From assembly GCA_963695155.1 (NCBI GenBank), contig CAVOGD010000007.1, forward strand, positions 62,001 through 126,000: 64,000 nucleotides of DNA. The letters are read 5' to 3'. Below the pieces are notes generated by a model. That model had not been told where the DNA came from. It searched no databases and saw nothing but the letters and a program-made list of their open reading frames with translations. The position numbers and the translations under genes were made by a program. Positions 9,185 through 18,558 of this stretch are shown here, piece by piece; position 1 is the first letter of the stretch; each line of letters opens with the position of its first letter. This DNA comes from SG8-30 sp963695155. Its GTDB lineage: Bacteria > Pseudomonadota > Gammaproteobacteria > Steroidobacterales > Steroidobacteraceae.

Positions 9185-10537
9185 TCAGCTTGGACATTTC
9201 TGCCAACGATTTGTCGGTCCAGTTGACCGGAAGAACAGCGGCATCGCGACAAGCCAGAACAGGCCGCCGAAAGAAAGCATGACGGTGAACAGCGACACGT
9301 TCGTCAGAGTCAGTCCTATTGGCAGCGCGATCAGGATCATGAATCTTCGATCAACACCCCTGGATGCGCGATCTAACAGTGCCAAGGCCGATGACAAAAG
9401 CACGAAGGCAATTACGATACCGAAATCGCCGAATGACGCCACACCGTCGGACGCAACAAAGTTGGCGTTTGCGTTTAGATCGATTTTGCCAATGTGCTGC
9501 TCACCGACAATGTGCCCCAGGGACGGCCATCTATCGCCGGGTAAGTTCGAAGGAGGCGGTATCAAGTAGGAAAGACCAGTGACATGACTGAGATACGTAT
9601 AGCCATGCGTGGAAAAAAAATCAGAGTACTGAGCAATGAATAACCCTGGAGTCAGCAACGATCGCACTCCTAAATACCAAGCTATGAATGCTGCTACCAA
9701 GCTGTCCTGATTCAAGAATACGGCAACATAAAGGATGCTCGCCAAGGCGAGCATCAGTAAGGCAACTGATCGGGAGCAAGGCCGACGACCCGAGAGCAAA
9801 TAGCCAAATGCCACAATAACAAAAGGAAAGGCGAATGCGTTCTTTTCGGCGGTTATCGAATACAGCACCAGCCCGCCGACGAATCCAAGGGCAATAAGCC
9901 AAGACTTTCGCCGGACTATCCCGATAGCCAATAGTGCTGGCGACAGCACGTAGCCGAAGTACGTTTGCGCATATCCCATCCAGCGCGATGTTGCCAAACC
10001 AGCCTCGCGCTGGTCGTAGATGGCATCAAGACTGACGATCGACATGATCGAGTGATACTCCGCAATGAGCACTACCAGGCAGGTCATCCACAATGCAACA
10101 AGCACTGGCACGAAGAGGCTAGACGCGCGCCTCGGACCCGGGTTGCCTTGCGGAGCAAGCGCCCGCACAAGTGAGCAGGACACGGCAAATGATACGACCA
10201 GCCAAAGCACAAGACCGCGGTATGCATCATCTGCTGGGCGTTCCAATCCTACCAACACTACGAGCCCTGGAATACAGACCGCGATGAGGATCAACGTGAG
10301 GATCATCGATGATGCGGACACGATTGATTTCGGAGCGACTACTGACCAAGCTCCAAGCCCTACGACAATGACGAGCCCATCAATGATGCTGATGTCACCA
10401 TACGAGTAGCCGTATTCCACCCATTCCACGCTTGCGTACTCGGCCAGGCAGAAGAGCAATGCCCCCGCGTAAGACACACACGCAGCGAAGAACATCAGTC
10501 GCGACCCAGCAATCCTCTCGAGGATCTGATACAGCAT
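9185..10537 (-). CDS. wzy: Wzy-like O-antigen polymerase (multi-spanning membrane protein)
   Basis: 450-residue hydrophobic protein with about 11-12 predicted membrane segments and a periplasmic-type loop around residues 310-360 (FSTHGYTYLSHVTGLSYLIP through VASDGVASFGDFG). That topology is usual for Wzy polymerases, which have little sequence conservation. It lies directly after the wzx flippase (13-base gap) and is intact. It would join undecaprenyl-linked repeat units in the periplasm. Assignment rests on topology and place; no catalytic motif can be cited, and an O-antigen ligase is the alternative. Confidence 0.7.
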   Translation of the reverse strand: MLYQILERIAGSRLMFFAACVSYAGALLFCLAEYASVEWVEYGYSYGDISIIDGLVIVVGLGAWSVVAPKSIVSASSMILTLILIAVCIPGLVVLVGLERPADDAYRGLVLWLVVSFAVSCSLVRALAPQGNPGPRRASSLFVPVLVALWMTCLVVLIAEYHSIMSIVSLDAIYDQREAGLATSRWMGYAQTYFGYVLSPALLAIGIVRRKSWLIALGFVGGLVLYSITAEKNAFAFPFVIVAFGYLLSGRRPCSRSVALLMLALASILYVAVFLNQDSLVAAFIAWYLGVRSLLTPGLFIAQYSDFFSTHGYTYLSHVTGLSYLIPPPSNLPGDRWPSLGHIVGEQHIGKIDLNANANFVASDGVASFGDFGIVIAFVLLSSALALLDRASRGVDRRFMILIALPIGLTLTNVSLFTVMLSFGGLFWLVAMPLFFRSTGPTNRWQKCPS

Positions 10538-10550
10538 GATGAGTGCGCCC

Positions 10551-11891
10551 CTAGATTGCTCTCAGTGCGACGGCAACGGTTGCGCCCAACACAATCCAAC
10601 CCATCACATATGGAAGACTCTTCACCAAGGCTCCTGCAGCCTGTCTCCCCGATACCTTGGTCACTGACAGTACGAGCCACAGGTACGCAGCGTAGACAAA
10701 TAATCCGGATACAGCATAGGCTTCCGCGACTCCATTACTGAACCAATTGGCGGCGCATACAACTGCTAACACTCTCACCGCGAGTCCAAAAAACTGCATC
10801 CCGAACGCATGCTTCTGGTGACCAGTTACATGCAGCGCCATCGCGATTGGAACAACCGCAAACTGCAGAGAGAACCACGGAGTCATCCAAGACACCAACA
10901 GTCCTGCCCGGTGCCAATCCGGACCAAAGACCATTCCAAACGCAACAGGCGAGACAATTCCGGCCGCAATCAACGGACCAATGCCCACCTTCAACAGGTA
11001 CGCCAGCGTGTCAGTCGTCAGTAACGATAGGCGCCCAACCCTGTATTCCTCAGAAGCACGCGACAGATACACTTGCCCTATCGCCGATCCTATTAGTGAC
11101 ATTGGCGCCTGCATCAACGTCATTGCCAAGATCAGATAGCCCGCTTCGGGGCCAACGGCAACAGCTGCAATCAGAACAATTGGCACCTGCATCGAACCGG
11201 TGTTGCAAAGTGCCTCGAGAGTTGAATATTTTGGAAAACGGCTGTAGGCGCCGGCAACACGTCCCACGCGCCACCAAGTAACAACATGTGACCTTCTGTC
11301 CCGCTGCCCCTTTGCGAGCCGAACGCCCAGCGTCGCGCAGGCCACGGCGCTGTTCATTATTTGCCCGACGAGCAGACCAAACGGAGCCAACGAAAGAAAG
11401 CCTAATCCCACCTGTGTGCCAGCACTCGATGCAGACTGCGCCACTCTGGTCCACGCAAGCACCGGAAATCCTCGCGTTCTTATGAACCATGACTGAAGCG
11501 CGCTGTAACTGCTTGCCAGAAAGATGCCGAGCGGGAGCATCAGCAGGTATGGCTCCAGTTGAGGTTGATTTAGCTGCATCGCTATCCAAGACGGGAAGAT
11601 TACGATCGGAATGGCAATCATGACGGACATGATGGCCGCCGAGCCGACTGCAAGGGTCAGTAGGGTTAGGGCATCCCTGTCATCCTCCGGGATGGGAATC
11701 GCGATATCGAATCGCAGCGCAGCTACGACCGCAAGAACTGATAGCAAACCGGAAAACGCGGCCAGTGCACTAAAATCAGTGGGCGAATACAGCCTCGAAA
11801 GCACTGGAAGGGCCGCCGCAGTAAAGCCATGTGCCAGGACGGCGCTACCGGCCAGCATCCTCACGACGCGCGAGAATTCCGTTCGCTTCAA
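10551..11891 (-). CDS. wzx: Wzx flippase / polysaccharide biosynthesis transporter
   Basis: 446-residue membrane protein of the MATE/MOP polysaccharide-transporter family with about 12 hydrophobic segments. The N-terminus reads MKRTEFSRVVRMLAGSAVLA and the first helices contain LPVLSRLYSPTDFSALAAF, the conserved RLYSPxxFG-like start of Wzx/RfbX proteins. It moves undecaprenyl-PP-linked repeat units across the inner membrane for Wzy. The gene is intact and sits between wzz and wzy in the operon. Base composition is visibly lower in GC here than in the housekeeping genes to the right, as is common for O-antigen genes. Confidence 0.85.
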   Translation of the reverse strand: MKRTEFSRVVRMLAGSAVLAHGFTAAALPVLSRLYSPTDFSALAAFSGLLSVLAVVAALRFDIAIPIPEDDRDALTLLTLAVGSAAIMSVMIAIPIVIFPSWIAMQLNQPQLEPYLLMLPLGIFLASSYSALQSWFIRTRGFPVLAWTRVAQSASSAGTQVGLGFLSLAPFGLLVGQIMNSAVACATLGVRLAKGQRDRRSHVVTWWRVGRVAGAYSRFPKYSTLEALCNTGSMQVPIVLIAAVAVGPEAGYLILAMTLMQAPMSLIGSAIGQVYLSRASEEYRVGRLSLLTTDTLAYLLKVGIGPLIAAGIVSPVAFGMVFGPDWHRAGLLVSWMTPWFSLQFAVVPIAMALHVTGHQKHAFGMQFFGLAVRVLAVVCAANWFSNGVAEAYAVSGLFVYAAYLWLVLSVTKVSGRQAAGALVKSLPYVMGWIVLGATVAVALRAI

Positions 11892-11943
11892 CTATGTCCC
11901 CAAAGGGCCATCTTTGGTGCGAACTTCTCCCTTTGTACCGGTG

Positions 11944-12826
11944 TCAGGAAGCGCCGCTGGAAGACCGCGCTACTCCAACCATCCTTCGAGTTACCAGGAT
12001 GATCACACTCAGGAAAGCACCTAGAATGATGCCCAGAGCGCTGCTCGGAAGCAGCTTTGGCCGGATACTCTTCTTTGGGGGCTGCGCGACGTCAATGATT
12101 CTGAAAAGAAACTCCTTGCTATTTCTCGCGAGCATCAGTTTCTGCAGTTCCAACTCCAAGAGCTTCCCGAGTGGCTGCTGAAGCGCTATCAAGTCATTCG
12201 AGGCGATCTCGGCCCTTAGAAAACGAATATTGTCCGTCGCATCCGCGATTGCTCGATCCCTCATTTGAGTGTTCAACTTTTCAGCCATTGCGCTCGCCCA
12301 GTCCGCAGCAACTTGTGGATTCTTCCATTCCATGGCCAGCGTCACCAATCCTGTCTTGCGGTCTTGCATGACGCGACGGACCTTTTTGTCAAAGTACTCA
12401 ACAGCGTCACGTACGTCCGGCCAGTCTTCCTTCGGACCTTTCCATTGCTGTTGCGCTGAGTCCCACTTGTTCGCCAGAAGCACCTCAGCCAGTCCCTGCT
12501 CCTCAATGAAGGTCTGTGCAAACCCACGGGACTTCAATACAGCCATCGGCTCCACGTCATCCCTACTGCCGAGATTCACGCCTGCAAGACGGCCAATCCG
12601 CCGAATTGGGAGACTAGGTTATTCTCCACGCCGTCCTAGCCTGCACCAGCAAGACCTCGGCCCGATACCACTTGGGGGCCAGGGTGGCATACAAGGCACC
12701 AAGCAGACCGAATGTTGCAGTTAGCGCGACTACCTGCCACCGATGCTTCCAAACCGCACTCCAGAGGTCTAGAAGATCGCGATTCGAGTCGGTAACGGTC
12801 GACACCTCACCTGTACAATCTTCCAT
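11944..12826 (-). pseudogene. wzz: Wzz-family chain-length determinant, one frameshift
   Basis: Polysaccharide co-polymerase that sets O-antigen chain length. ATG at 12826 after a good GGGGAG site. Residues 20-55 hold the cytoplasmic start and first membrane helix (RWQVVALTATFGLLGALYAT, then LAPKWYRAEVLL). After VLLVQA the frame is lost near 12640-12650. Continuing in another frame are ENNLVSQFGG, VEPMAVLKSRGFAQTFIEEQ, a long coiled region and the second helix LPSSALGIILGAFLSVIILV near the C-terminus. It stops at 11944. A single +1 indel explains the break. Length after repair is about 294 residues, slightly short but within the family range. Confidence 0.8.
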
Positions 12827-12904
12827 GAAGAACTCCCCGCGGTATGTATCGCGAGCCTGTCGGACCCGTCTGCAGTCCAGTGGCGTCCAGAGTCAATTTA
12901 CCCG

Positions 12905-15720
12905 CTAGAACGAATTCACCGCAGCCACCGCGACGGCAACGTTGTACAGAATCTGCGTGACGCTGGTCCACAGCGTCAACGGCCTGATACGGTCGGCTTC
13001 CAGCGGCAGCACCAGATCGTGTCACCCGGCAGGATACTGGCGTCGCCGCGGCCGAACCACTTGCTCGCCTTGTTCGCCGCGACGCTGCCGTCCGCCCGAA
13101 TCACGTAGATGCGACCCTTGTCGGCTCGCGCAGTCAGGCCGCCGCTGAGCGCGATGTAGTCGTTCTCGGCCGACGCCCTCGCGGTAGAAGTGGGAGGTCG
13201 CATTGTGCACTTCGCCGAGTACGGTCACTTCCTGGGATGCCTTGGGTATGAGCAGCGGTCACCATCGCGCAACATGACATCGGCGGTGCGCCCGGCTCGA
13301 TAGCCAGCACGCGCGGCAGGTCGATGACAAGCCTGCCGACCGGTTCCGTCGTCTGCAGTTGTGTCAGCAGCTGCTGCCCGACGTCAGCGCGTGCGCGCCC
13401 TGCGCGCGCCGCCCGCCTGCGACGACTGCAGGGCGAGCGTCGCCAAGTCGGCTCTGCAAGCGATCGGCGAGCGTCTTGAGCTGCTGACGTTCGCGCGTCT
13501 TCAGGTTTTCGCGCAGGAAGACCGAGCCTTCGGCGAGACGCCAGGGACGTCAATCCTCCGGCCCGCTCGATTATCGACTTGAGCGTCTCGCCGCGTTGAT
13601 CGGGTAGCGGCCCGGGAATCGCACTTCGCCGCGCACCTGCACGACCCCCTGCTCGCCCCACTCGGGGACCTGCTTGATGCTCAGGTAGTCATATGGGCTC
13701 AGTCGCACATTCTCGGTCGGGTCGCCGCGCAACGCGGCGGCCAGGTCGATCTGGATGACCTCGGTGGCGCGCCGGTCGCCTTCGCCAACGCTGCATTCGC
13801 GTCAGCTCTGCTCGCGCCTGGTAGGCGGCATCCCCGAGGCCGCCGCCGGCGCGGACCAGGTCTGCCACGGTCATCAGGGCTCCAGCGGGTAGCGGCCCGG
13901 CGCCTTGACGGTACCGAATACGCTGACGACCTGGACGCGGCGCATCGGGCGTGCCCTGACGCTGCAGGTCGAGCAGGATCGGTTCGATCGCCCGTTCGCG
14001 GCCACCCTCGCGGTCGAAGACGATGATCCGGTCGCGCGCCTGCAGCAGCGGGTCCGACTCCGGTACCGGGCGCGCGCAACGCGGCGTCGAGATCGGCCGA
14101 CAGCACCTCGACCATGCGTCCGGGACCCTGTTCGCGGCGAATGAGTACGTAGCCGAGATCGGCGTTGGGTCGCAAGTCGTCGGCCGAGCTAATGACGTTG
14201 CGTCAGTCGCAACCCCGGGCGGTACTGGGGAGACACCGGGCCTGAACACGTGGCCCTCGACGGCCACCGTGTTTTCCAGCGTCGGACGGATCGGGAAGAC
14301 GCGCAGCACGTCCCCGGTCTCGAGCCTGGTCGCGCGATCCAGCGGCGAAGTGAGGTCGAGGTCGATGACCGTCCGCTGGCGGGTGCCGTCGATGCGCGTC
14401 AGCCGCGCCAGCCGCGGATCCGCTTCGGGCACGAGGCCGCCCGACAGGTATAGCAGGTCGGCCGCACTATCGTCGCCCTTAATTTCGTAGATCGCCGGCC
14501 GGCGCACTTCACCCTCGACGCCGACCGTCCGGCCGACGGGCGGAACAAATATCACGTCTCCGGGCAGCAGGCGCATGTCGCCGCTGGTGTCGCCGTTCAA
14601 CAGCACATCGTAGAGGTCGAACCGACGCACGATGACGCCATCTCGCTTCAGCTGAATGTCGCGCAGCGAGCCAATCGGGCTGACGCCGCCGCTCTCGAGC
14701 AACGCGTTGGTGATCGTCGAGAGGCCGCTCACCGTGTAGGACCCCGGGACGCTCGGCGTCGCCCAGCACGTAGACCTGGATGCCGCGCAACTCGCCCATC
14801 GCGACGTTGACTTCGACTCCGATCAACTGCTCGCGTACTCGTCGCTCGATCACGCTCCGCACTGACTCGAACCGCTGTCCCGCTACGGTAATCGGTCCAA
14901 GCTCCGGGAAATCGACGCTGCCGTCACGGCCGACCTCGAGCGAGTAGCGTCCGGCGTCCTTGCCCTAGGTCTGCACCTCTAGCACGTCACCGGGACCGAC
15001 CACGTATTCGGCTGGAACGGGCACGTTCAGGGCCGGCGTCATGCGTCCGGCGCCGTCACGGAACAAGTCGTAACCGAACGGCTTTAGCGCATCCGTGCCC
15101 TGCGGATCGAGTGGCAGGAACGTCAATTGCGCAACCAGGCCACGCAGGCTGATTTCGAGGTCCAAACGCAACGTCGCCTCAGCGACGGTCAGCCCGGACA
15201 ACGGAATCGGCGCCAGCCCAGGCAGTTCCAGCGCCCCCTGGCCGGTCAGCCGGTATGGGTTGCCCCGCGTGCCTGCACGATCCGCAAGAGCCTCCAGCCG
15301 CGCGTACCTCAACTTGACGCGGGGGGCTGGTCAGGTGCAGATTCTGCGATCGACAGCTGCACCAGCACCGCAGTCGCCCGCGCGCAGGACAATGTCGCCT
15401 TCGATCTTCGGACGAATGCGGAAATTCAGGTCGTTCGACCGGCCTTCGGGTGCTGCATCCGGGGCGGATACCGACTCGGAGCGCGGTTTCGTTGCCGGCG
15501 CCTTGTCCTGTTCGTTCAGCATCTGATCAAGTAGCTGTTTCTGGGCTTCCGGAGGCAGGCTCCTGAATACCGCCATCTGCTCGGCCGTGGGTGTCTGCGC
15601 AACCGCCGGAAAGGCGGCTAGGCACAGCAGCGTGCTTGCCAGCACGGACAACACCGAAGGCGCCTTTCCCAGGCGCTTTGCTCGTGTTCCTGGAGTCGTG
15701 TTGCCAGTAATCTTCTTCAC
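12905..15720 (-). pseudogene. Large SLBB-domain polysaccharide export protein (WbfF/Wza-like), many frameshifts
   Basis: About 938 codons from GTG 15720 to TAG 12905. The signal peptide region contains VLASTLLCLAAFPAVAQ. Next come a helical region with PEAQKQLLDQMLNEQ, a Poly_export domain (VVGPGDVLEVQT, ELGPITVAGQRFESVRSVIE, GVEVNVAMGELRGIQVYVLG) and several SLBB repeats (SGLSTITNALLESGGVSPIG, VEGEVRRPAIYEIKGD, VAVEGHVFRPGVSPVPPG, ERAGGLTSLAS, IYVIRADGSVAANKASKWFG). It ends with TLWTSVTQILYNVAVAVAAV. This domain plan resembles the approximately 900-residue outer-membrane exporters of O-antigen capsules rather than 360-residue Wza. At least eight frame changes occur (for example near 15335, 14970, 14745, 14210, 14090, 13880, 13690, 13150), the densest in the window. 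Confidence 0.75.
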
Positions 15721-15894
15721 GAATACCGCCTTACCAGAATTGCTTTATCCGAGCCTACAATAGTGCCCTCGCCTTACGCGGTGGCGCCATTCTATCCGCA
15801 GTGGATGCGACAGCTCACCTTTCGCCCTGGCAGACAGCAAGCAAACCTCCGCAGAAGCGCACGGTCCTGTCGCGATATGGAACTCTCTTGCCGG
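15721..15894 (-). other. 174-base intergenic region ahead of the SLBB export gene
   Basis: The longest gap inside the polysaccharide operon. On the minus strand it holds a TAGAAT sequence about 60 bases before the GTG at 15720, but no convincing -35 at 16-18 bases. An AAGGCGG ribosome-site-like stretch precedes the GTG. It may carry an internal promoter. No gene, repeat or terminator was recognised in it. Confidence 0.3.
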
Positions 15895-16994
15895 TCATTG
15901 CGGTTCGAAACACCTGATTGAATTTGATACGAAGCTTATTTCTTCGTCCGACATCTCCGGAAAGATCGGCAACGACAGTATCTGACCTTGATCGGCGTAC
16001 GCATTCGGAAAATCAGCCGGACTATGGCCCAAGTGCGCGTATGCCGGGTAGAACGGCAGCGCTCGCGGGTAGTTGAGCATCGTTCCAATTCCTCTGATCG
16101 AGAGATGCTCACGCAGAGCATCGCGATGCTTCGCGCGAATCACATATAGGTGGTAGACGTGAGTACGCCGATTCGCGACCTCAGGCGTTCTGAGCCAGTC
16201 GAGGCCGGCAAGTTGCCGATCGTACTTCCTCGCGACTTCCTGCCGAGCCTCCGTCCAGGCACTCAAGTGCGGAAGTTTGGCCGACAGGATCGCCGCCTGC
16301 AGACCATCCATCCTGCTGTTGACCCCCTCGATCAAGTGTTCGCCCTTGCCACCGTGCCGCGCGTACAACTCGGCCCAGTCTGCCAGCCGATTATCGTTGG
16401 TCAACAAACATCCGGCGTCGCCCATCGCCCCGAGATTCTTACCCGGGTAAAGGAAAACGCTGCCATCGTACCCATCGTGCCAACCTTTTTGCCCTCGAAT
16501 TCGGCCAGATGCGCCTGGGCGCAATCCTCTATTACCCAGAGTTTGTGCTTCTTGGCGATTCTGAGGATTTGATCCATGTCAGCGGGCTGGCCGTAAAGAT
16601 GCACCGGAATGATGCCAACCGTCCGGTCCGTGATCTTCTCCTCGATCGCCTTGGGATCGACAGTGAATGTTTGTTCAACCGTGTCGGCGAATACGACATT
16701 TCCGCCCGCCTGACTGATTGTCTCGGTTGTCGAAATCCATGAATGCGCTGTCGTGATGACCTCGTCCCCGGGCCGCACTTTGAGTGCCTTCATCGCTATG
16801 TAAAGCGCATCCGTCCCATTCGCACACGAAACGCACCGCCCGACACCCATCAGGGACGCAAACTGCTCCTCAAATGCTCCGACGAACTGGCCACGGATGA
16901 ACGCAGACTCTTCAATCACCGATCGAATTGCCTCGTCGATCTCTCCCTTGATCGACAGATACTGGCGATGCAGGTCGACGAACGGCACTACCAT
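15895..16994 (-). pseudogene. wbpE: DegT/DnrJ/EryC1 sugar aminotransferase (WbpE/WlbC-like), one frameshift
   Basis: PLP-dependent aminotransferase that would aminate C3 of a UDP-3-keto-N-acetylhexuronic acid made by the upstream oxidoreductase. ATG 16994 overlaps the acetyltransferase stop. Motifs: PFVDLHRQYLSIKGEIDEAI, the PLP-phosphate region CANGTDALYIAMKALKVRPG, TTAHSWISTTE, and the aspartate motif WVIEDCAQAHLAEFEGKKVG. The frame then breaks at a three-A run (16449-16451) where four A would give FSFYPGKNLGAMGDAG, which contains the PLP-binding Lys. The remainder is in frame to a TGA at 15895. A one-base deletion is therefore enough to explain the damage. Repaired length is 366 residues, normal for the family. 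Confidence 0.82.
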
Positions 16995-17470
16995 CAGCGT
17001 GTTTCCTTCAGCGGCCTAAGTAATCGCGCCGGGTTTCCTGCGTAGACGCCCGGAGTAGTAATGTCCCTGGTCACGACAGAGCCTGCGCCGATCACCACGT
17101 GATCGCAGACGCTTACTGGCAGGATCGTGGCGTTCGAGCCAATCGATACGTGATTGCCGACCTGTGTTGCTTTCCACAGGGCCGAATCGCCCCGTGCCGG
17201 GCCTCCAATTCGAAACAAGTCATTGATGAACATCACGCCATGCGATACGACGCAATTATGGCCAATAGTTACCAGTTCACAGACAAACGAATGAGATTGG
17301 ATCCGCGTCCGGGCGCCGACTACCACGCCCTTCTGAATCTCCACAAACGGACCAATGAAGGCCCCCGCGCCAATTCGGCACCGGTACAGATTGACGGGCT
17401 CGACGACAGTTACGTCTTCACCGAATTCGACGTCAACGATTCCCGCCATCCGGATCGTTGGCCTAGTCAC
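16994..17470 (-). CDS. wbpD: Left-handed beta-helix N-acetyltransferase (WbpD/WlbB-like)
   Basis: Hexapeptide-repeat acyltransferase of about 158 residues. GTG at 17470 overlaps the upstream oxidoreductase stop by eight bases; the frame extends upstream but family length favours this start or the ATG at MAGIVDV. Repeats such as VNLYRCRIGAGAFIGPFVEI, IGSNATILPVSVCDHVVIGA and GSVVTRDITTPGVYAGNPAR are clear. WbpD/WlbB transfers acetyl from acetyl-CoA to the 3-amino group of UDP-GlcNAc(3NH2)A, giving UDP-GlcNAc(3NAc)A. It lies between the matching oxidoreductase and aminotransferase, as in the P. aeruginosa wbpB-E and Bordetella wlb loci. Confidence 0.85.
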   Translation of the reverse strand: MTRPTIRMAGIVDVEFGEDVTVVEPVNLYRCRIGAGAFIGPFVEIQKGVVVGARTRIQSHSFVCELVTIGHNCVVSHGVMFINDLFRIGGPARGDSALWKATQVGNHVSIGSNATILPVSVCDHVVIGAGSVVTRDITTPGVYAGNPARLLRPLKETR

Positions 17471-18533
17471 GCGCCCTCCCCAATTTGCAGCGTTTCGGAT
17501 TGAATCGGAGCTGGACTGGTTGTCCCGTTTCAATCGATTCGTAGATCGCCGTAATCAACTCCAGGCTGCGGCGACCCTCCAGGCCGTCGACCAGCTTCCG
17601 GCCGTCGTGCAGCAAGGCGTCCACCACATGCTCGTAGTAGGCCTGGTGCCCGAATCCATAGACACTTGGGGGGTTGACCGAATACTTGGTCAATACCTCG
17701 TCGTCACCCGGCAACGGGTCCGCAAATATCCAGGTTCGCATCTTGTTGACAGCAAACCCTGCGATCTCAACCGTACCTCTTTCACCCAGAATCGATATGG
17801 CTCCCTCCAGATCTTTCGGCCTGGTTGCCGTGGTGGCTTCGATTACCCCCAAGGCCCCGTTGCGGAATTGCAGCGTCACGACGGCCGTGTCCTCCGTTTC
17901 AATCTCGACCAGACGAGTCGCACTGACTGCGTAAACGCTGTCGACGTCGCCCATCATCCATTCGAGCATGTCAATGTGGTGACTGGCCTGATTAGTAAGC
18001 ACGCCGCCATCCATTGCCCAGGTTCCGCGCCACGCGTCCGCATCATAGTAGGCCTGGGTTCTGCACCAACGGACGCGCACGGTACCCAATACGAGTTTGC
18101 CAAAACGGCCCGCTTCAACAGCTTCTCGCAGCTTTACGACTGGCACGTTAAAACGATTCTGCTTGACGACAAATAGATGAATGCCTGCGTCGTCGCATGC
18201 CGCAATCATGCGATCCGCATCGAGCAAGGCCAGCGCCATCGGCTTCTCGACCACGATGTGCTTGCCATACGGTGCCAGTGCAATGACATTTGCAGCGTGC
18301 GCGCCACTCTCGGTAAGCACCACGACGACGTCGACGCTCTCAGAACTCATCATCTGATGCATGTCGGAGTAATGCGGGACGCCGAACTGCCCGCCGATCG
18401 CTTGAGCGCGTTCTGCCTTGATGTCGCACACGGCCGCCAGGCATGCATGCCGAATCTGCCCGCGGCCAAGCAAATCAGAGTGCCGCTTCGCGATCCGACC
18501 ACAGCCGACCAACGCGAACTTGAGAGATTTCAT
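17463..18533 (-). CDS. wlbA: Gfo/Idh/MocA UDP-N-acetylglucosaminuronate dehydrogenase (WlbA/WbpB-like)
   Basis: 356-residue NAD-dependent oxidoreductase, intact. Rossmann motif ALVGCGRIAKRHSDLL at residues 7-22. The family motif is EKPMALALLDADRMI (EKP near residue 95). The active-site segment GGVLTNQASHHIDMLEWMMG has the conserved His pair. It oxidises C3 of UDP-GlcNAc uronic acid, feeding the aminotransferase and acetyltransferase that follow with overlapping ends. A GAGGAAAC ribosome site precedes the ATG at 18533. UDP-GlcNAcA would come from the dehydrogenase at 22665-23961 if that enzyme accepts UDP-GlcNAc. Confidence 0.85.
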   Translation of the reverse strand: MKSLKFALVGCGRIAKRHSDLLGRGQIRHACLAAVCDIKAERAQAIGGQFGVPHYSDMHQMMSSESVDVVVVLTESGAHAANVIALAPYGKHIVVEKPMALALLDADRMIAACDDAGIHLFVVKQNRFNVPVVKLREAVEAGRFGKLVLGTVRVRWCRTQAYYDADAWRGTWAMDGGVLTNQASHHIDMLEWMMGDVDSVYAVSATRLVEIETEDTAVVTLQFRNGALGVIEATTATRPKDLEGAISILGERGTVEIAGFAVNKMRTWIFADPLPGDDEVLTKYSVNPPSVYGFGHQAYYEHVVDALLHDGRKLVDGLEGRRSLELITAIYESIETGQPVQLRFNPKRCKLGRARD

Positions 18534-18558
18534 GTTTCCTCGACCCGGTTGACGTCAA

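Noticed and set aside
9055..9252. Small minus-strand frame between the GT4 and wzy genes
   Set aside because: Basic low-complexity translation overlapping the wzy C-terminus, no ribosome site and no family likeness.
12827..12904. TTGACT as a -35 element ahead of wzz
   Set aside because: No -10-like hexamer at 16-18 bases downstream.
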